The translations under genes and the position numbers were made by a program. Positions 1 to 7,927 of a stretch of DNA of 64,000 nt are shown one piece after another (position 1 is the stretch's first letter; every line of letters starts with the position of its first letter). The DNA is from Streptomyces violascens (GTDB lineage: Bacteria; Actinomycetota; Actinomycetes; Streptomycetales; Streptomycetaceae), in contig NZ_BMUA01000001.1 in NCBI RefSeq assembly GCF_014649955.1, positions 186,001 through 250,000 on the forward strand, in the 5' to 3' direction. The notes under the pieces were generated by a model, which was given only the letters and a program-made list of their open reading frames with translations, searched no databases and had not been told where the DNA came from.

Positions 1-621
1 CTCGCTCAGCTACTGGACTTCCACTATGTGGGCGACTCGGGCGAGAACGAGACGATGAACCAACAGTTGGTGATCAAGAACAACGCCCGGCGTTCGCAGG
101 TCCCGACACTGTCGTTCACCGCGTTCGACAAGAACAAGCACGTGCTGCCGCAGGTGCGAGTCACCACCGTCTACGGCAGCGACCACGGCAATCTGGTCGC
201 TCCGTTCGGCAGCAGCTACGACGTCCTCAGGTTCTCCGGGCCCGGTGAGCACGATGTGGCCGATGTCCGTGTCGCCGTCCGGCGCACCTCCGTGGCCCGT
301 ATCCCCGCTGGGCCGCACGACGTGACCACGCAAGCTCTCGACAGCCGCGGCAAGGAGATCCCCAGGTTCGAACGGTTCTCCGCGGTCCGTCTGACGAACG
401 AGGACGACGTCCCCGTGTCCGTGCGCGTGGTCTACATCCTCTGGGACCGGCCTCCCAACGGTGTCACCCAGCAGGCCGTCGAGGTCACTCCGGTCGGCGC
501 GCTGATGACCGTTCCCGCGCACGGCACCACCGTCCTGCAGGTGGACACCGCAGCAGCGAAGGCGGTTGCCCGGAACTCGGAAGGCCCCGCCGTGAGCATC
601 AAGGCCTACAACTCCCAGTAG
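1..621 (+). CDS. Hypothetical protein, 5' end outside the window
   Basis: The frame is open from the first base of the window to a TAG at 619-621, giving 206 visible residues. A GTG at 28 is in frame, but no ribosome site precedes it and the frame is open upstream, so I treat the gene as truncated by the window edge. The visible part has alternating hydrophobic and polar stretches that look beta-rich, no membrane segment and no motif I can assign. Codon use is typical of the surrounding genes. It is followed by a converging relic of an acetyltransferase gene. The function is unknown. Confidence 0.75.
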   Translation, partial: LAQLLDFHYVGDSGENETMNQQLVIKNNARRSQVPTLSFTAFDKNKHVLPQVRVTTVYGSDHGNLVAPFGSSYDVLRFSGPGEHDVADVRVAVRRTSVARIPAGPHDVTTQALDSRGKEIPRFERFSAVRLTNEDDVPVSVRVVYILWDRPPNGVTQQAVEVTPVGALMTVPAHGTTVLQVDTAAAKAVARNSEGPAVSIKAYNSQ

Positions 622-659
622 GAACAACGCCCGCCGGTGGGCCCCGCCCTTGCGACGAG

Positions 660-925
660 TTACTGTCCGGGGGCGGGAGGTGCCGGTCCGAAGGCCACGG
701 ATGTCTTGGCCCCGATCCCGGTACGGAGTGTGTCGCGAAGGGCGGGCCACTTTTCTGCGAGCAGGCTGTAGTAGAGCGAGTTGCCGCGATTACGTCCTGG
801 CGCCGCATATGGCTGCGCAGGATTCCCTCGTAGACCAGGCCAAGACAGGTCAGGGCCTGCTTGCTGGGACCGTTCGTTGAGATTGCCTGTGCGCAGGGCG
901 AGCCGGATGAGTTGCGGGCCCTCGA
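660..925 (-). pseudogene. GNAT acetyltransferase C-terminal relic
   Basis: Reading the minus strand in two frames reconstructs the C-terminal end of a RimJ/RimL-like GNAT. One frame gives a segment ending NERSQQA, the next continues ALTCLGLVYEGILRSHMRRQD, and a third gives SLYYSLLAEKWPALRDTL before a stop at 660-662. These are the usual last two GNAT elements (N-x-x-S-x-x-A-L, then Y-S-L-x-x-x-E-W-P). At least two frameshifts separate them, and the N-terminal acetyl-CoA-binding half is missing because the neighbouring lipase ends at 932. It is a decayed remnant, not an active enzyme. Confidence 0.7.
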
Positions 926-931
926 ACAGGG

Positions 932-1927
932 TCACACCGGCAACAGCATGAGGGCGCAGCGCACGGGACGGGCGTGGGTGGGGTCCAGGGCGTTGAGTAC
1001 CAACTGGTACGTGTTCAGGTCGTAGGAGCTGCCCAGGTGGCCGGTGAGGTCCAACGGGCACACGCCCTGCAGCAGGATGTTGTGCACGGTCGCGCCGGGT
1101 CCGGCGGTGAGGTACTGGTTGGTGTACGGGGTCACTACCTCGTCGGTCTTGGTGATGATGTTGGTGTAGGTGACGCCGGGCTCGGTGTCGCCCTTGGCGT
1201 AGAGCCGGTGCAACACCGGGGAGCCGACCGTCTGGTCCCTGGCCGCGGGGCTGTCCAGGCCGAGCGGCTTGCCGGCGCTCCCTGCCACCGCCAGGACCGC
1301 ATCGGCGACGTGGATCAGGCCGAGCAGGGTGGTGCCGTGACTGCTGGGGCTGATACCCACCAGCTGGTGCACCTTCGCGGCACCGCCCTCGAAGCGCAGG
1401 TACCACTGCGGCATCAGACCGCCGCCTTGGGAGTGGCCCACGAGGTCGACCTTTGCCGCCCCCGTTGCGGCCCGCACCTTGTCGACATAGGCAGCCAACT
1501 GCCGGGCCGAGGCGGGAATCGGGCCGACCGCCTTGATCAGGGCATGGGGTCTGGTCTCGCCGTAGTTGAGGGCGAAGACGCAGTATCCGGCCTTCTTCAG
1601 CACCGGGGCGAGCCCGCTCCAGTTGTCGAAGGCGTTCTCGAACGTGCCGTGGACCAGCACCACTGGGTAGGGGTGGGCGGCCGAGGGCTTGCAGCCGAAG
1701 TCGTTGGTCCCGGCCGGGGAACGATCGGGGTCCGCCACCGAGGCCAGCAGCGCCGGGGCGAAGCTCACCACCCCCAGACCGCCCAACGGGTCGACCGGCG
1801 ACGCAGGCTGATCCTCGACGGCAACATGCCGCAGCTTGGAGCCCTCGGCAGAGGCGGCGGGGACAGAGGCGGCCAGGCAGACCGCCGCGGCGAGGGCAGT
1901 GCCTGCGGCCTTGAGGAATCGGCGCAT
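932..1927 (-). CDS. Secreted alpha/beta-hydrolase lipase (lipase class 2 type)
   Basis: A 331-residue exported lipase or esterase. The ATG at 1925-1927 is chosen because AGGAGGT lies just upstream; it gives a signal peptide over residues 1-28 (basic MRR, hydrophobic core, ASA cleavage region). The oxyanion-loop sequence VLVHGTFENAFDNW is at about 91-103 and the nucleophile elbow GHSQGGG places the catalytic Ser at 166. A late GH in the TGHLGSSYD segment is the likely catalytic His. This fits the secreted triacylglycerol-lipase/esterase family that hydrolyses acyl esters outside the cell. It stands alone; its 3' end abuts the GNAT relic. Substrate chain length cannot be read from the sequence. 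Confidence 0.85.
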   Translation of the reverse strand: MRRFLKAAGTALAAAVCLAASVPAASAEGSKLRHVAVEDQPASPVDPLGGLGVVSFAPALLASVADPDRSPAGTNDFGCKPSAAHPYPVVLVHGTFENAFDNWSGLAPVLKKAGYCVFALNYGETRPHALIKAVGPIPASARQLAAYVDKVRAATGAAKVDLVGHSQGGGLMPQWYLRFEGGAAKVHQLVGISPSSHGTTLLGLIHVADAVLAVAGSAGKPLGLDSPAARDQTVGSPVLHRLYAKGDTEPGVTYTNIITKTDEVVTPYTNQYLTAGPGATVHNILLQGVCPLDLTGHLGSSYDLNTYQLVLNALDPTHARPVRCALMLLPV

Positions 1928-2623
1928 CGTGTGCGCACCTCCTGGTGACGGGTCGGCGGTCGGGGTGAGAGCACCCCAGCTTCGACAGCCCGCCGCACCC
2001 CGTTCGCGTACGCCGCGCCGCGTACGCCCGTTCAGCGCACGCGCGGTCAGCCGGGCGGGCGGAAGCGGCTCTCTGCCGGAGAGAAAGCAGGGGGCCACGC
2101 GGCGGCCGGCCGAGCCGCCGGTCCCACTCCTGCCCCGTCATGCCACCGCGTGGGCCACTGCCATGGGACCGGCGGCGTCCCCCACCCGAATTTCGGTACC
2201 TCGCCGAAGGACTTGGTGAACGACATGAACGACAACAGGCCGTGATCGAGAGGAAGTTGAAGGTTGTCCATGCCCTTCGTGAGGAGTCGGCGGCCAAGAG
2301 CGCCGCGCGACCGGCGCGACTCGTTCCCATTGACGGCGAACTCCCCGGCGGCTTGCTGTGGTAGGTGAGTTGACAGCGAACGACAGGCTCGCGGCTGTCC
2401 TCGCCTCCCGCGCGTTTCTCGGCGCGTGTCCGTCCGCTGACGTCTACAGCCACACGGTTGCCCGGACCAGCCGCCGAGCTCACCCTCAACCGACCGGAAC
2501 ACGAAAGGAGACCCCTCGCAGTCACGGGCTCCTGCGCTCACGACCCCGCCAGCCAGGTCCACGAGCCGCCGGCGGGAAAGGGAGTTGGTGGGGGCGGCCA
2601 TCATCAAGCCGGCGAGTTGGGCG
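1928..2623. other. Long stretch without a convincing gene
   Basis: About 700 bp between the lipase and the first small secreted paralogue. Open frames exist on both strands, but none combines a ribosome site, normal third-position GC bias and a recognisable domain. The part around 2160-2300 is less GC-rich than its surroundings. It may hold decayed coding sequence; I cannot name it. Confidence 0.4.
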
Positions 2624-2683
2624 TTGGTCCGAATGAGCGCAATTTGTGACGTGTTCTGCCTGCCCCTCGTTCTAGGGGAGGCA
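2624..2683 (+). promoter_or_regulatory. Upstream block conserved between the two secreted paralogues
   Basis: The segment 2624-2652 (TTGGTCyrAATGrGCGCAAT, then TTGTGACGT) recurs almost unchanged on the minus strand at 3964-3936, at the same place before the second paralogue. It is followed by an inverted repeat (TGCCTGCCCCT at 2657-2667, AGGGGAGGCA at 2674-2683) that is also kept, with base changes, in the other copy. Conservation far beyond the coding region suggests a promoter plus an operator or leader hairpin. I do not recognise the sigma factor or regulator. Confidence 0.55.
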
Positions 2684-2739
2684 GGTTGCACAGGGCGGGC
2701 CTGCCACTCCTCACCAACCCACCGAATGGGAGCACAACC

Positions 2740-3138
2740 GTGATCAAGCAGGTTCTCGCCGGGGCGGCTTTCGCCACCGCCGCAACGATGGCTGTCGCCA
2801 TGCCCGCCTCGGCCTCGGCACACACCACCGCGCCCCAGGCTCTCAAGTCCCCCACCGACGCGCTCCAGAGGATCCTCGCCACCAATGTCGTGCAGGGCCC
2901 GACCGCCGGCGGCACCGGCGCCACGGGCTTCGGGACTCTCAACGGCGACACCGCCATCACCGGTGAGTCCGGCGGCATCCTCAACAACCACGGTGCCCCG
3001 CTCGGCCACATCGACGGTCGCTGCCTGGTGCCGCTGCCGGAGGGCGAGGGCATCGGCGGACACGGGCTCGGCAGCCTCAAGAACGAGTGCAACATCGCGC
3101 CCGCCGACCAGTACCAGGCCCCGCAGAAGCTGCTCTGA
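2740..3138 (+). CDS. Small secreted protein, paralogue A of an inverted pair
   Basis: A 132-residue exported protein starting at GTG 2740, with GGGAG eight bases upstream. A signal peptide (VIKQVLAGAAFATAATMAVA, then PASA) covers about residues 1-26. The C-terminal half carries a conserved core: GDTAITGESGGIL, IDGRCLVPLPEGEGIGGH and DQYQAPQKLL, with two cysteines that could form one disulfide. The same core is in the gene at 3452-3844 on the opposite strand, so the pair arose by inverted duplication. It does not match the rodlin or chaplin sequences I know. The function is unknown; an extracellular or surface role is inferred only from the signal peptide. Confidence 0.8.
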   Translation: MIKQVLAGAAFATAATMAVAMPASASAHTTAPQALKSPTDALQRILATNVVQGPTAGGTGATGFGTLNGDTAITGESGGILNNHGAPLGHIDGRCLVPLPEGEGIGGHGLGSLKNECNIAPADQYQAPQKLL

Positions 3139-3139
3139 G

Positions 3140-3241
3140 GTACGGCTGGGCGTACGGGCCTCCCACCAGGAAACCCTGCGCCACATGCTGAACGAAGAGC
3201 AACTCGCGCGGCTCTCCGAACTCGGAATGGACTGGGTGTAG
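3140..3241 (+). pseudogene. Relic resembling a helicase-associated (HA) domain
   Basis: Immediately after paralogue A a short frame reads VRLGVRASHQETLRHMLNEE and then QLARLSELGMDWV before TAG at 3239-3241. The pattern LGV-x-x-x-x-Q, L-x-x-E-Q-x-A-R-L-x-x-L-G-M-x-W is that of the repeated helicase-associated domain found in large actinobacterial helicase-like proteins. Only about 33 residues remain and there is no start, so this looks like a gene fragment left by rearrangement. The assignment is by eye. Confidence 0.4.
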
Positions 3242-3260
3242 TCCATGAGAGTTGCGGAAT

Positions 3261-3302
3261 CCGGGGCGGGTGGACGGCAGCTCAGCCGTCCACCCGCCCC
3301 GG
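3261..3302 (+). terminator. Strong hairpin terminator
   Basis: A perfect 18-bp stem (3261-3278 with 3285-3302) and a 6-base loop, followed by ACGTTTTGG. It lies between the two convergent small secreted genes and can stop transcription from paralogue A. Confidence 0.85.
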
Positions 3303-3451
3303 ACGTTTTGGCCCAGATGTGCAGCTGTCGGCATGCCCGACCTGCATCACCAACCTGCTGACTGCTGGCTTGCTCCTGCCGGCGGACAGTGGGGTGCGGG
3401 ACAGTCCCCTGCGGGGCAGGGGGCTGTGGGGTGGTTCGGGGTTTTGGTGGG

Positions 3452-3844
3452 TCAGAGGAGCTTCTGGGGGGCCTGGTACTGGTCGACGGGGGCGAGGTTG
3501 CAGGCGGCCTTGGGGCCGCCGAGGGCGTGTCCGCCGATGCCCTCGCCCTCGGGCAGGGGGACCAGGCAGCGTCCGTCGATGTTGATGAGGGGGGCGCCGT
3601 AGGTGTTGAGGATGCCGCCGGAATCGCCGGTGATGGCGGTGTCGCCGTTGCGGGTGCCGAAGTCCCTGGCGCCGGTGGCGCCGCCGGAGGAGCCGGTCGC
3701 GGTGCGGGCGGTGCGGATGCTCTCGTGGGCGCTGGTGGCGATGCTCCTGGCCTCGGTGCCCGTGGTGTGCGCGGAGGCGGGCGCGGCGACGGCCATCGTT
3801 GCGGCGGTGGCGAAGGCCGCCCCGGCGAGAACCTGCTTGATCAC
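3452..3844 (-). CDS. Small secreted protein, paralogue B of an inverted pair
   Basis: A 130-residue exported protein starting at GTG (3842-3844) with GGGAG upstream. It has a near-identical signal peptide to paralogue A (VIKQVLAGAAFATAATMAVA) and the same C-terminal core (GDTAITGDSGGIL, IDGRCLVPLPEGEGIGGH, DQYQAPQKLL) with the two conserved cysteines. The middle is diverged: paralogue B has a TARTATGSSGGATG linker. The genes converge tail to tail with about 310 bp between stops. Strong conservation of the C-terminal core and the promoter block, with a drifting middle, argues both copies are under selection. The function is unknown. Confidence 0.8.
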   Translation of the reverse strand: MIKQVLAGAAFATAATMAVAAPASAHTTGTEARSIATSAHESIRTARTATGSSGGATGARDFGTRNGDTAITGDSGGILNTYGAPLINIDGRCLVPLPEGEGIGGHALGGPKAACNLAPVDQYQAPQKLL

Positions 3845-3901
3845 GGTGTTGTGCTCCCATTCGGTGGATCGGCGGGGGTGGCAGGTCCGCCCGGTGGGAA
3901 A

Positions 3902-3964
3902 CCTGCCGCCCTCTAGAACGAGGAGCAGGCATAAAACGTCACAAATTGCGCCCATTTAGACCAA
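3902..3964 (-). promoter_or_regulatory. Conserved upstream block of paralogue B
   Basis: This is the mirror copy of 2624-2683. Block 3964-3936 (minus strand) carries GCGCAATTTGTGACGT, and 3931-3902 carries an inverted repeat built from CCTGCTCCT and AGGGCGGCAGG around CGTTCTAG. The stem is kept although bases differ from the other copy, which suggests the structure matters. Confidence 0.5.
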
Positions 3965-4041
3965 TGCGGCAGAGGCCGGGGGGCGTTGCCCCGACTGCCT
4001 GCGGGCGGGCACCCGGGTCGGCCGGCGGGGTCGTGGGTGTG

Positions 4042-4076
4042 CAGGGTCCCGGGGCTGGTCAGGCCCCGGGACCCTG
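4042..4076. terminator. Hairpin with no obvious upstream gene
   Basis: CAGGGTCCCGGGGC (4042-4055) pairs perfectly with 4063-4076 around a 7-base loop. It lies between the divergent starts of paralogue B and the vWA gene, where a terminator is not expected. It may end an unseen short RNA or be left from a lost gene. The rest of 3965-4396 shows nothing I can assign. Confidence 0.55.
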
Positions 4077-4396
4077 GTGCACTCTCCATATGCGCCGGGC
4101 TCAACGACCCCCCACAGCCCCGGTCACCCAACATCCCCCACCCAGCCCATTCCGCACTCGGCGGCATGCTTTTCGCCGGCATGCCGGCTCGCCGTGCCCT
4201 CTCCATCCCGTACGGAGCACCCCTGCGGCGCCGCGCCACGCGGTCGGCTGCCCCGGCCCGCCCTGCGGTCGCGGAGGGCCGGCGGGCCCAACCCGGCGGG
4301 TCCGGGGGCAGGGTGATCCGGTGTCAGGCGGCGTTGTCAGTGCCTCCACCTACAGTGAAAACGTCACTCGGGGAGCCTCGGAGGGGGAGCACAACC

Positions 4397-5455
4397 ATGT
4401 CCATCAACAAGATCCAGCACAAGGTGAATCACGTCGCGCTGGTAGTCGACTGTTCGGGGTCCATGCGTCCGCACCAGAGTCAACTGATCCGCGTTGTGGA
4501 CGAGTTCGTGGCCGGGTTGAAGGCCGAATCCGACAGCCTCGGCCACGAGACGCGGATCAGCCTCTACTCCTTCGACCACCAGGTGGAGAACCTTGTCTGG
4601 GACATGGACGTGAAGCATCTGCCGTCCATGCGGGGGCTGTACCAGGTCAACAATGGCGCCACCGCCCTCATCGAGGCTTCGCTGAAGTCTCTGGACGACC
4701 TGGGGCACATCTGGGAGCAGTACGGCGAGCACAGCTTCCTGCAGATCGTGGTGACGGATGGTGAGGAGAACGCGTCCGGCGGCGACAGGCGGCACGACGG
4801 CGACCCGGCGATCCTCGGCCCGTGGCTCGACAGGATCGCCGCGACAATGGGCGGTCTTCCGGGGCACTGGACGTCCGCGATCCTGGTTCCGAACTCCCTG
4901 GCCAAGCGGACCGCCCAGAACTACGGCTTCCCGGCCGGAAACATCGCCATCTGGGACGCCGATTCCCAGAAGGGTGTCGAGGAGGCGATCGGCACCGTGC
5001 GCGCCGCCGCCACCAGCTTCCTCCGGGGCCGCGAGCAGGGGGTGCGCGGCACGAAGAACCTGTTCGCCGTCGGTCAGGACATATCGGTGGACGAGGTGCG
5101 AGCCAACCTCGAACCGATTCCGGCCGACAAGTACCGGCTCCTCAAGGTCGACAAGGAGATCGAGATCCGCCCCTTCGTCGATTCACATCCGGGTGTGACG
5201 TACGAACGTGGCGCGTGTTACTACCAGTTGGGCGGCCGGGCCCAGGTTCAGCAGAACAAGGAAGTCATCGTGGTCGAGAAGGACACCGACCGCGCCTACA
5301 CGGGCGATGCGGCCCGCAGCCTTCTGTTCGGTACGGGGGTTCGGGGCACCGTCTCGGTGAAGGCGGGGAACAATCCTGCGCTGGAGGTGTACGTGCAGAG
5401 CCGTTCGGTGAACAGGAAACTCAAGCCAAAGACGCGGCTGCTCATCATGCTCTGA
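4397..5455 (+). CDS. von Willebrand factor A-domain protein
   Basis: A 352-residue cytoplasmic protein starting at ATG 4397 after a GGAGGGGG ribosome site. The vWA domain occupies about residues 10-220. Its metal-ion adhesion site is intact: D-C-S-G-S (Asp18, Ser20, Ser22), a Thr in NNGATALIEA, and VTDGEEN. Residues about 225-352 form a second region with no family I recognise, ending with a basic segment (VNRKLKPKTRLLIML). There is no signal peptide or membrane helix. vWA proteins usually mediate divalent-metal-dependent protein contacts; the partner is unknown. The gene stands alone, so a tellurite-resistance (TerF-like) role is possible but unsupported by neighbours. Confidence 0.8.
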   Translation: MSINKIQHKVNHVALVVDCSGSMRPHQSQLIRVVDEFVAGLKAESDSLGHETRISLYSFDHQVENLVWDMDVKHLPSMRGLYQVNNGATALIEASLKSLDDLGHIWEQYGEHSFLQIVVTDGEENASGGDRRHDGDPAILGPWLDRIAATMGGLPGHWTSAILVPNSLAKRTAQNYGFPAGNIAIWDADSQKGVEEAIGTVRAAATSFLRGREQGVRGTKNLFAVGQDISVDEVRANLEPIPADKYRLLKVDKEIEIRPFVDSHPGVTYERGACYYQLGGRAQVQQNKEVIVVEKDTDRAYTGDAARSLLFGTGVRGTVSVKAGNNPALEVYVQSRSVNRKLKPKTRLLIML

Positions 5456-5518
5456 AACCGAACGACGCGCCGCCCGGCACCCGGGTCACGAAACACTGGT
5501 CGCGGCTCTGTACAGGGC

Positions 5519-5536
5519 AGTTACCTCTAGGTAACT
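5519..5536. promoter_or_regulatory. Perfect palindromic operator before the secreted lipase
   Basis: AGTTACCT-CT-AGGTAACT is a perfect 8-bp inverted repeat with a 2-bp centre, 48 bp upstream of the lipase ATG. This is the size and shape of a TetR- or MarR-type dimer site. No regulator gene lies beside it, so the repressor would act from elsewhere. Confidence 0.6.
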
Positions 5537-5583
5537 TTCCTGAGGTCACTCCTGTCACTCATTTGACGATCCACGGGGGAGCC

Positions 5584-6915
5584 ATGTTCAGACACACCGC
5601 GCGGGTGCTGGCGACCGCGGTTGCCACGGCGCTGGCCGCCACCGCCGTTCCGGCCGCAGCCGCCACGCCGTCGACGGCCGCGAAGAGCGACCCGTTCTAC
5701 ACCTACGACAGCAGCACACCGTTGTCCTCGTACGCGCCGGGCACCGTGCTGAAGAAGCGGACATTGCAGTACCACATCGTGGGATTACCCACTCCGGTCA
5801 AGGCGATCCAGCTGCTCTACCGCACCAGCGACGCTCAGGGCCGCCCGGCCGCCAACGTGACCACCGTGGTGCGCAGCATCAAGGGTGACGGCAGCAAGGC
5901 GGTTTCCTACCAGTCGTTCTACGACTCGCTCAACCCCCAGGACGGGCCCTCCCGCGCCATCGCCGGAGGCGTCACCCTGGGCGGAGTCATCACGAACACC
6001 GAGAACCTCTTCCTGGTGCCCCTGCTGACGCAGGGCTACAACGTCGTCATCCCCGACACCGAAGGGCAGACCGCCGACTTCGCCGCGGGACCGGAGTACG
6101 CGACGAACACGCTGGACTCGATCCGGGCCTCGACCACCCCCGAAGCCGGTACTGGCATGAACGCCGACACCCGGGTCGGCCTCATGGGCTACTCAGGCGG
6201 TTCCATCGCGACCAACTGGGCGGCGGCGCTGGCACCGGCGTACGCGCCCGATGTCAACAAGAGGCTGGTGGGCTTCGCCGAGGGCGGCCTGCTCGTGGAT
6301 CCGGCACACAACCTCAAGTACGTGGACGGCTCCCTCGTGTGGTCCGGGGTCATCCCCATGGCGATCATCGGGGTGGCCAGGTCGTACGGCATCGATCTGA
6401 AGCAGTACATGAACAGCTACGGCCAGCAGGTGTACCGGGATCTTGAGCACGGCTCGCTGCTCGACGCACTCGGCCACTACCCCGGTCTGACCTGGAAGAA
6501 GCTGGCGAAGCCGGAGTACGCCGATCCGAACTCGGTGACCGCGTTCGTCGAGGCGGTCAACAAGATCAACCTGGGTTCGGCCGCCACCCCGACCGTTCCC
6601 GGATTCATCGCGCAGGGCAACGGAGGCGTCGCCGAGGGGACGTTCGGCAACCCGCCGGGCATCGGGACGGGCGACGGGGTCATGGTCGCCGGGGACGTCC
6701 GCGCGCTCGCCCGGCAGTACTGCGCCACGGGCAACGACTCGATCGCTTTCCACCAGTACAACCTGCTCAGCCACGTCCCCGTGGCCGCGGCCTGGGCACC
6801 CGGCGCGATCGGCTGGCTCGGGGACCGGTTCGCGGGCAAGCCGGCCCCGTCCGACTGCGGACACATCGCACCGGGCAACTCGGTGGCCCCGGAGCAGCCG
6901 ACCTCGGTGTCATGA
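5584..6915 (+). CDS. Secreted lipase (secretory LIP family)
   Basis: A 443-residue exported lipase. ATG 5584 follows a GGGGGAG site. The signal peptide covers residues 1-27. The nucleophile motif GYSGG puts the catalytic Ser at about 204. The HIVGLPTP segment and long alpha-helical lid-like C-terminal part fit the secretory lipase family (fungal LIP-like) found in actinomycetes. Codon 68 is TTA (5785-5787), so translation should depend on the bldA leucyl-tRNA and rise late in development. A palindromic operator lies at 5519-5536. Acyl esters or triglycerides are the expected substrates. Confidence 0.85.
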   Translation: MFRHTARVLATAVATALAATAVPAAAATPSTAAKSDPFYTYDSSTPLSSYAPGTVLKKRTLQYHIVGLPTPVKAIQLLYRTSDAQGRPAANVTTVVRSIKGDGSKAVSYQSFYDSLNPQDGPSRAIAGGVTLGGVITNTENLFLVPLLTQGYNVVIPDTEGQTADFAAGPEYATNTLDSIRASTTPEAGTGMNADTRVGLMGYSGGSIATNWAAALAPAYAPDVNKRLVGFAEGGLLVDPAHNLKYVDGSLVWSGVIPMAIIGVARSYGIDLKQYMNSYGQQVYRDLEHGSLLDALGHYPGLTWKKLAKPEYADPNSVTAFVEAVNKINLGSAATPTVPGFIAQGNGGVAEGTFGNPPGIGTGDGVMVAGDVRALARQYCATGNDSIAFHQYNLLSHVPVAAAWAPGAIGWLGDRFAGKPAPSDCGHIAPGNSVAPEQPTSVS

Positions 6916-7148
6916 CCTCACAGCGGCACCCACGCGAACAGTCAGACTCGCAGAGACCATCAACTCCCCTTATCAGCCATATCAGTTGGGCCGAGAAGGG
7001 CTGACGCACACCGAGCGGTACCGGCACAAGCTCGCGGAGCGCGCCATGCCGGGACCGCTCTCGGCCGTAACCACGACAAACGGTTGTTCCCCTCCCCGGA
7101 ACGCGGATACAGATATGCGCGACCAGTCGGTACAAGGAGGGGAAAATC

Positions 7149-7781
7149 ATGAAGAAAACCATGAGCAAGACTGCCGGTGTCGTCCTGGGGCTCGCGCTTG
7201 CGGGCACCCTGGGAGCCACCGGGGTGGCCGAGGCCCAGGCCCAGCCGTCGATCCAGGCTCCGGCCGCCGCCCCGGCCATCAGCACGGCGGGCGCGGGCAG
7301 TTCGGCCGTCGAGGCACCGCCCGCCTCGGTGGTCGCGGACCTGAAGGCGGCGACCAGCAGAGCGCGCGCCTCGCTGTTGCCGAACGCCCGGGTGATCTGT
7401 TACGCCGCCCACGTCCAGGACATCGGCTGGCAGTCGGCGGTCTGCGACGGCAGCGTGGCCGGGACGACCGGTCAGAGCCGCCGCATGGAGGCACTGGCGA
7501 TCTCGACCAGCGGCGTCGGCGGCGTCTGCGCCGACGCCCACCTGGCCGACATCGGCTGGCAGGGCTGGAGGTGCGGAGGGGACGGCACGGTCGTGACCGT
7601 CGGCACCACCGGCCAGTCGCGGCGGATGGAGGCGCTGGGCGTCCAGGTCGGCTCGGGCAGCGTGGGTGCGCAGGCGCACGTGGAGGGCTACGGCTGGCTG
7701 GGCTCGGTCAGCGGAAACCCGGTCTATGTGGGGACGACGGGCCAGTCACGGCGTATGGAAGCCGTACGCATCTGGGTCTGA
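7149..7781 (+). CDS. Secreted ChW-repeat protein
   Basis: A 210-residue exported protein; ATG 7149 follows GGAGGGG. A signal peptide (about residues 1-31) is followed by an Ala/Pro-rich spacer. Three clostridial hydrophobic W (ChW) repeats fill about residues 90-210, each with the signature G-W and T-T-G-Q-S-R-R-M-E-A (DIGWQSAVCDG, DIGWQGWRCGG, GYGWLGSVSGN). The GTTGQSRRMEAL block is nearly identical in all three copies. The first two repeats carry cysteine pairs that could be disulfide-linked. ChW proteins are thought to bind carbohydrates or other proteins at the surface. No catalytic domain is present. Confidence 0.85.
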   Translation: MKKTMSKTAGVVLGLALAGTLGATGVAEAQAQPSIQAPAAAPAISTAGAGSSAVEAPPASVVADLKAATSRARASLLPNARVICYAAHVQDIGWQSAVCDGSVAGTTGQSRRMEALAISTSGVGGVCADAHLADIGWQGWRCGGDGTVVTVGTTGQSRRMEALGVQVGSGSVGAQAHVEGYGWLGSVSGNPVYVGTTGQSRRMEAVRIWV

Positions 7782-7813
7782 GACCCGGCGTCTGACGCCT
7801 GATATGTGATGCC

Positions 7814-7854
7814 GGCAGGGGTGGTGCCGGACCGCGGCCGGCACCACCCCTGCC
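7814..7854 (+). terminator. Strong hairpin terminator
   Basis: A perfect 17-bp stem (7814-7830 with 7838-7854) with a 7-base loop, placed between the ChW gene and the convergent oxidase gene. It can serve both strands. Confidence 0.85.
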
Positions 7855-7927
7855 AGAACAGCCGTCCCTGTCATCATGCGTGCCGCAATGCTTCAAAGCC
7901 ACATACAACCGGCCGCGGCCGCCCCGC

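Noticed and set aside
660..2525. Long open frames antisense to or overlapping the lipase
   Set aside because: They are products of the GC-rich codon bias, lack ribosome sites and have low-complexity Arg/Gly/Pro-rich translations.
2740..3844. Rodlin or chaplin genes
   Set aside because: The inverted pair of small secreted genes recalls rdlA/rdlB, but neither the rodlin sequence nor the chaplin domain is present.
4397..5455. Tellurite-resistance (ter) locus
   Set aside because: Only a lone vWA protein is present; no TerB, TerC or TerD genes are nearby.
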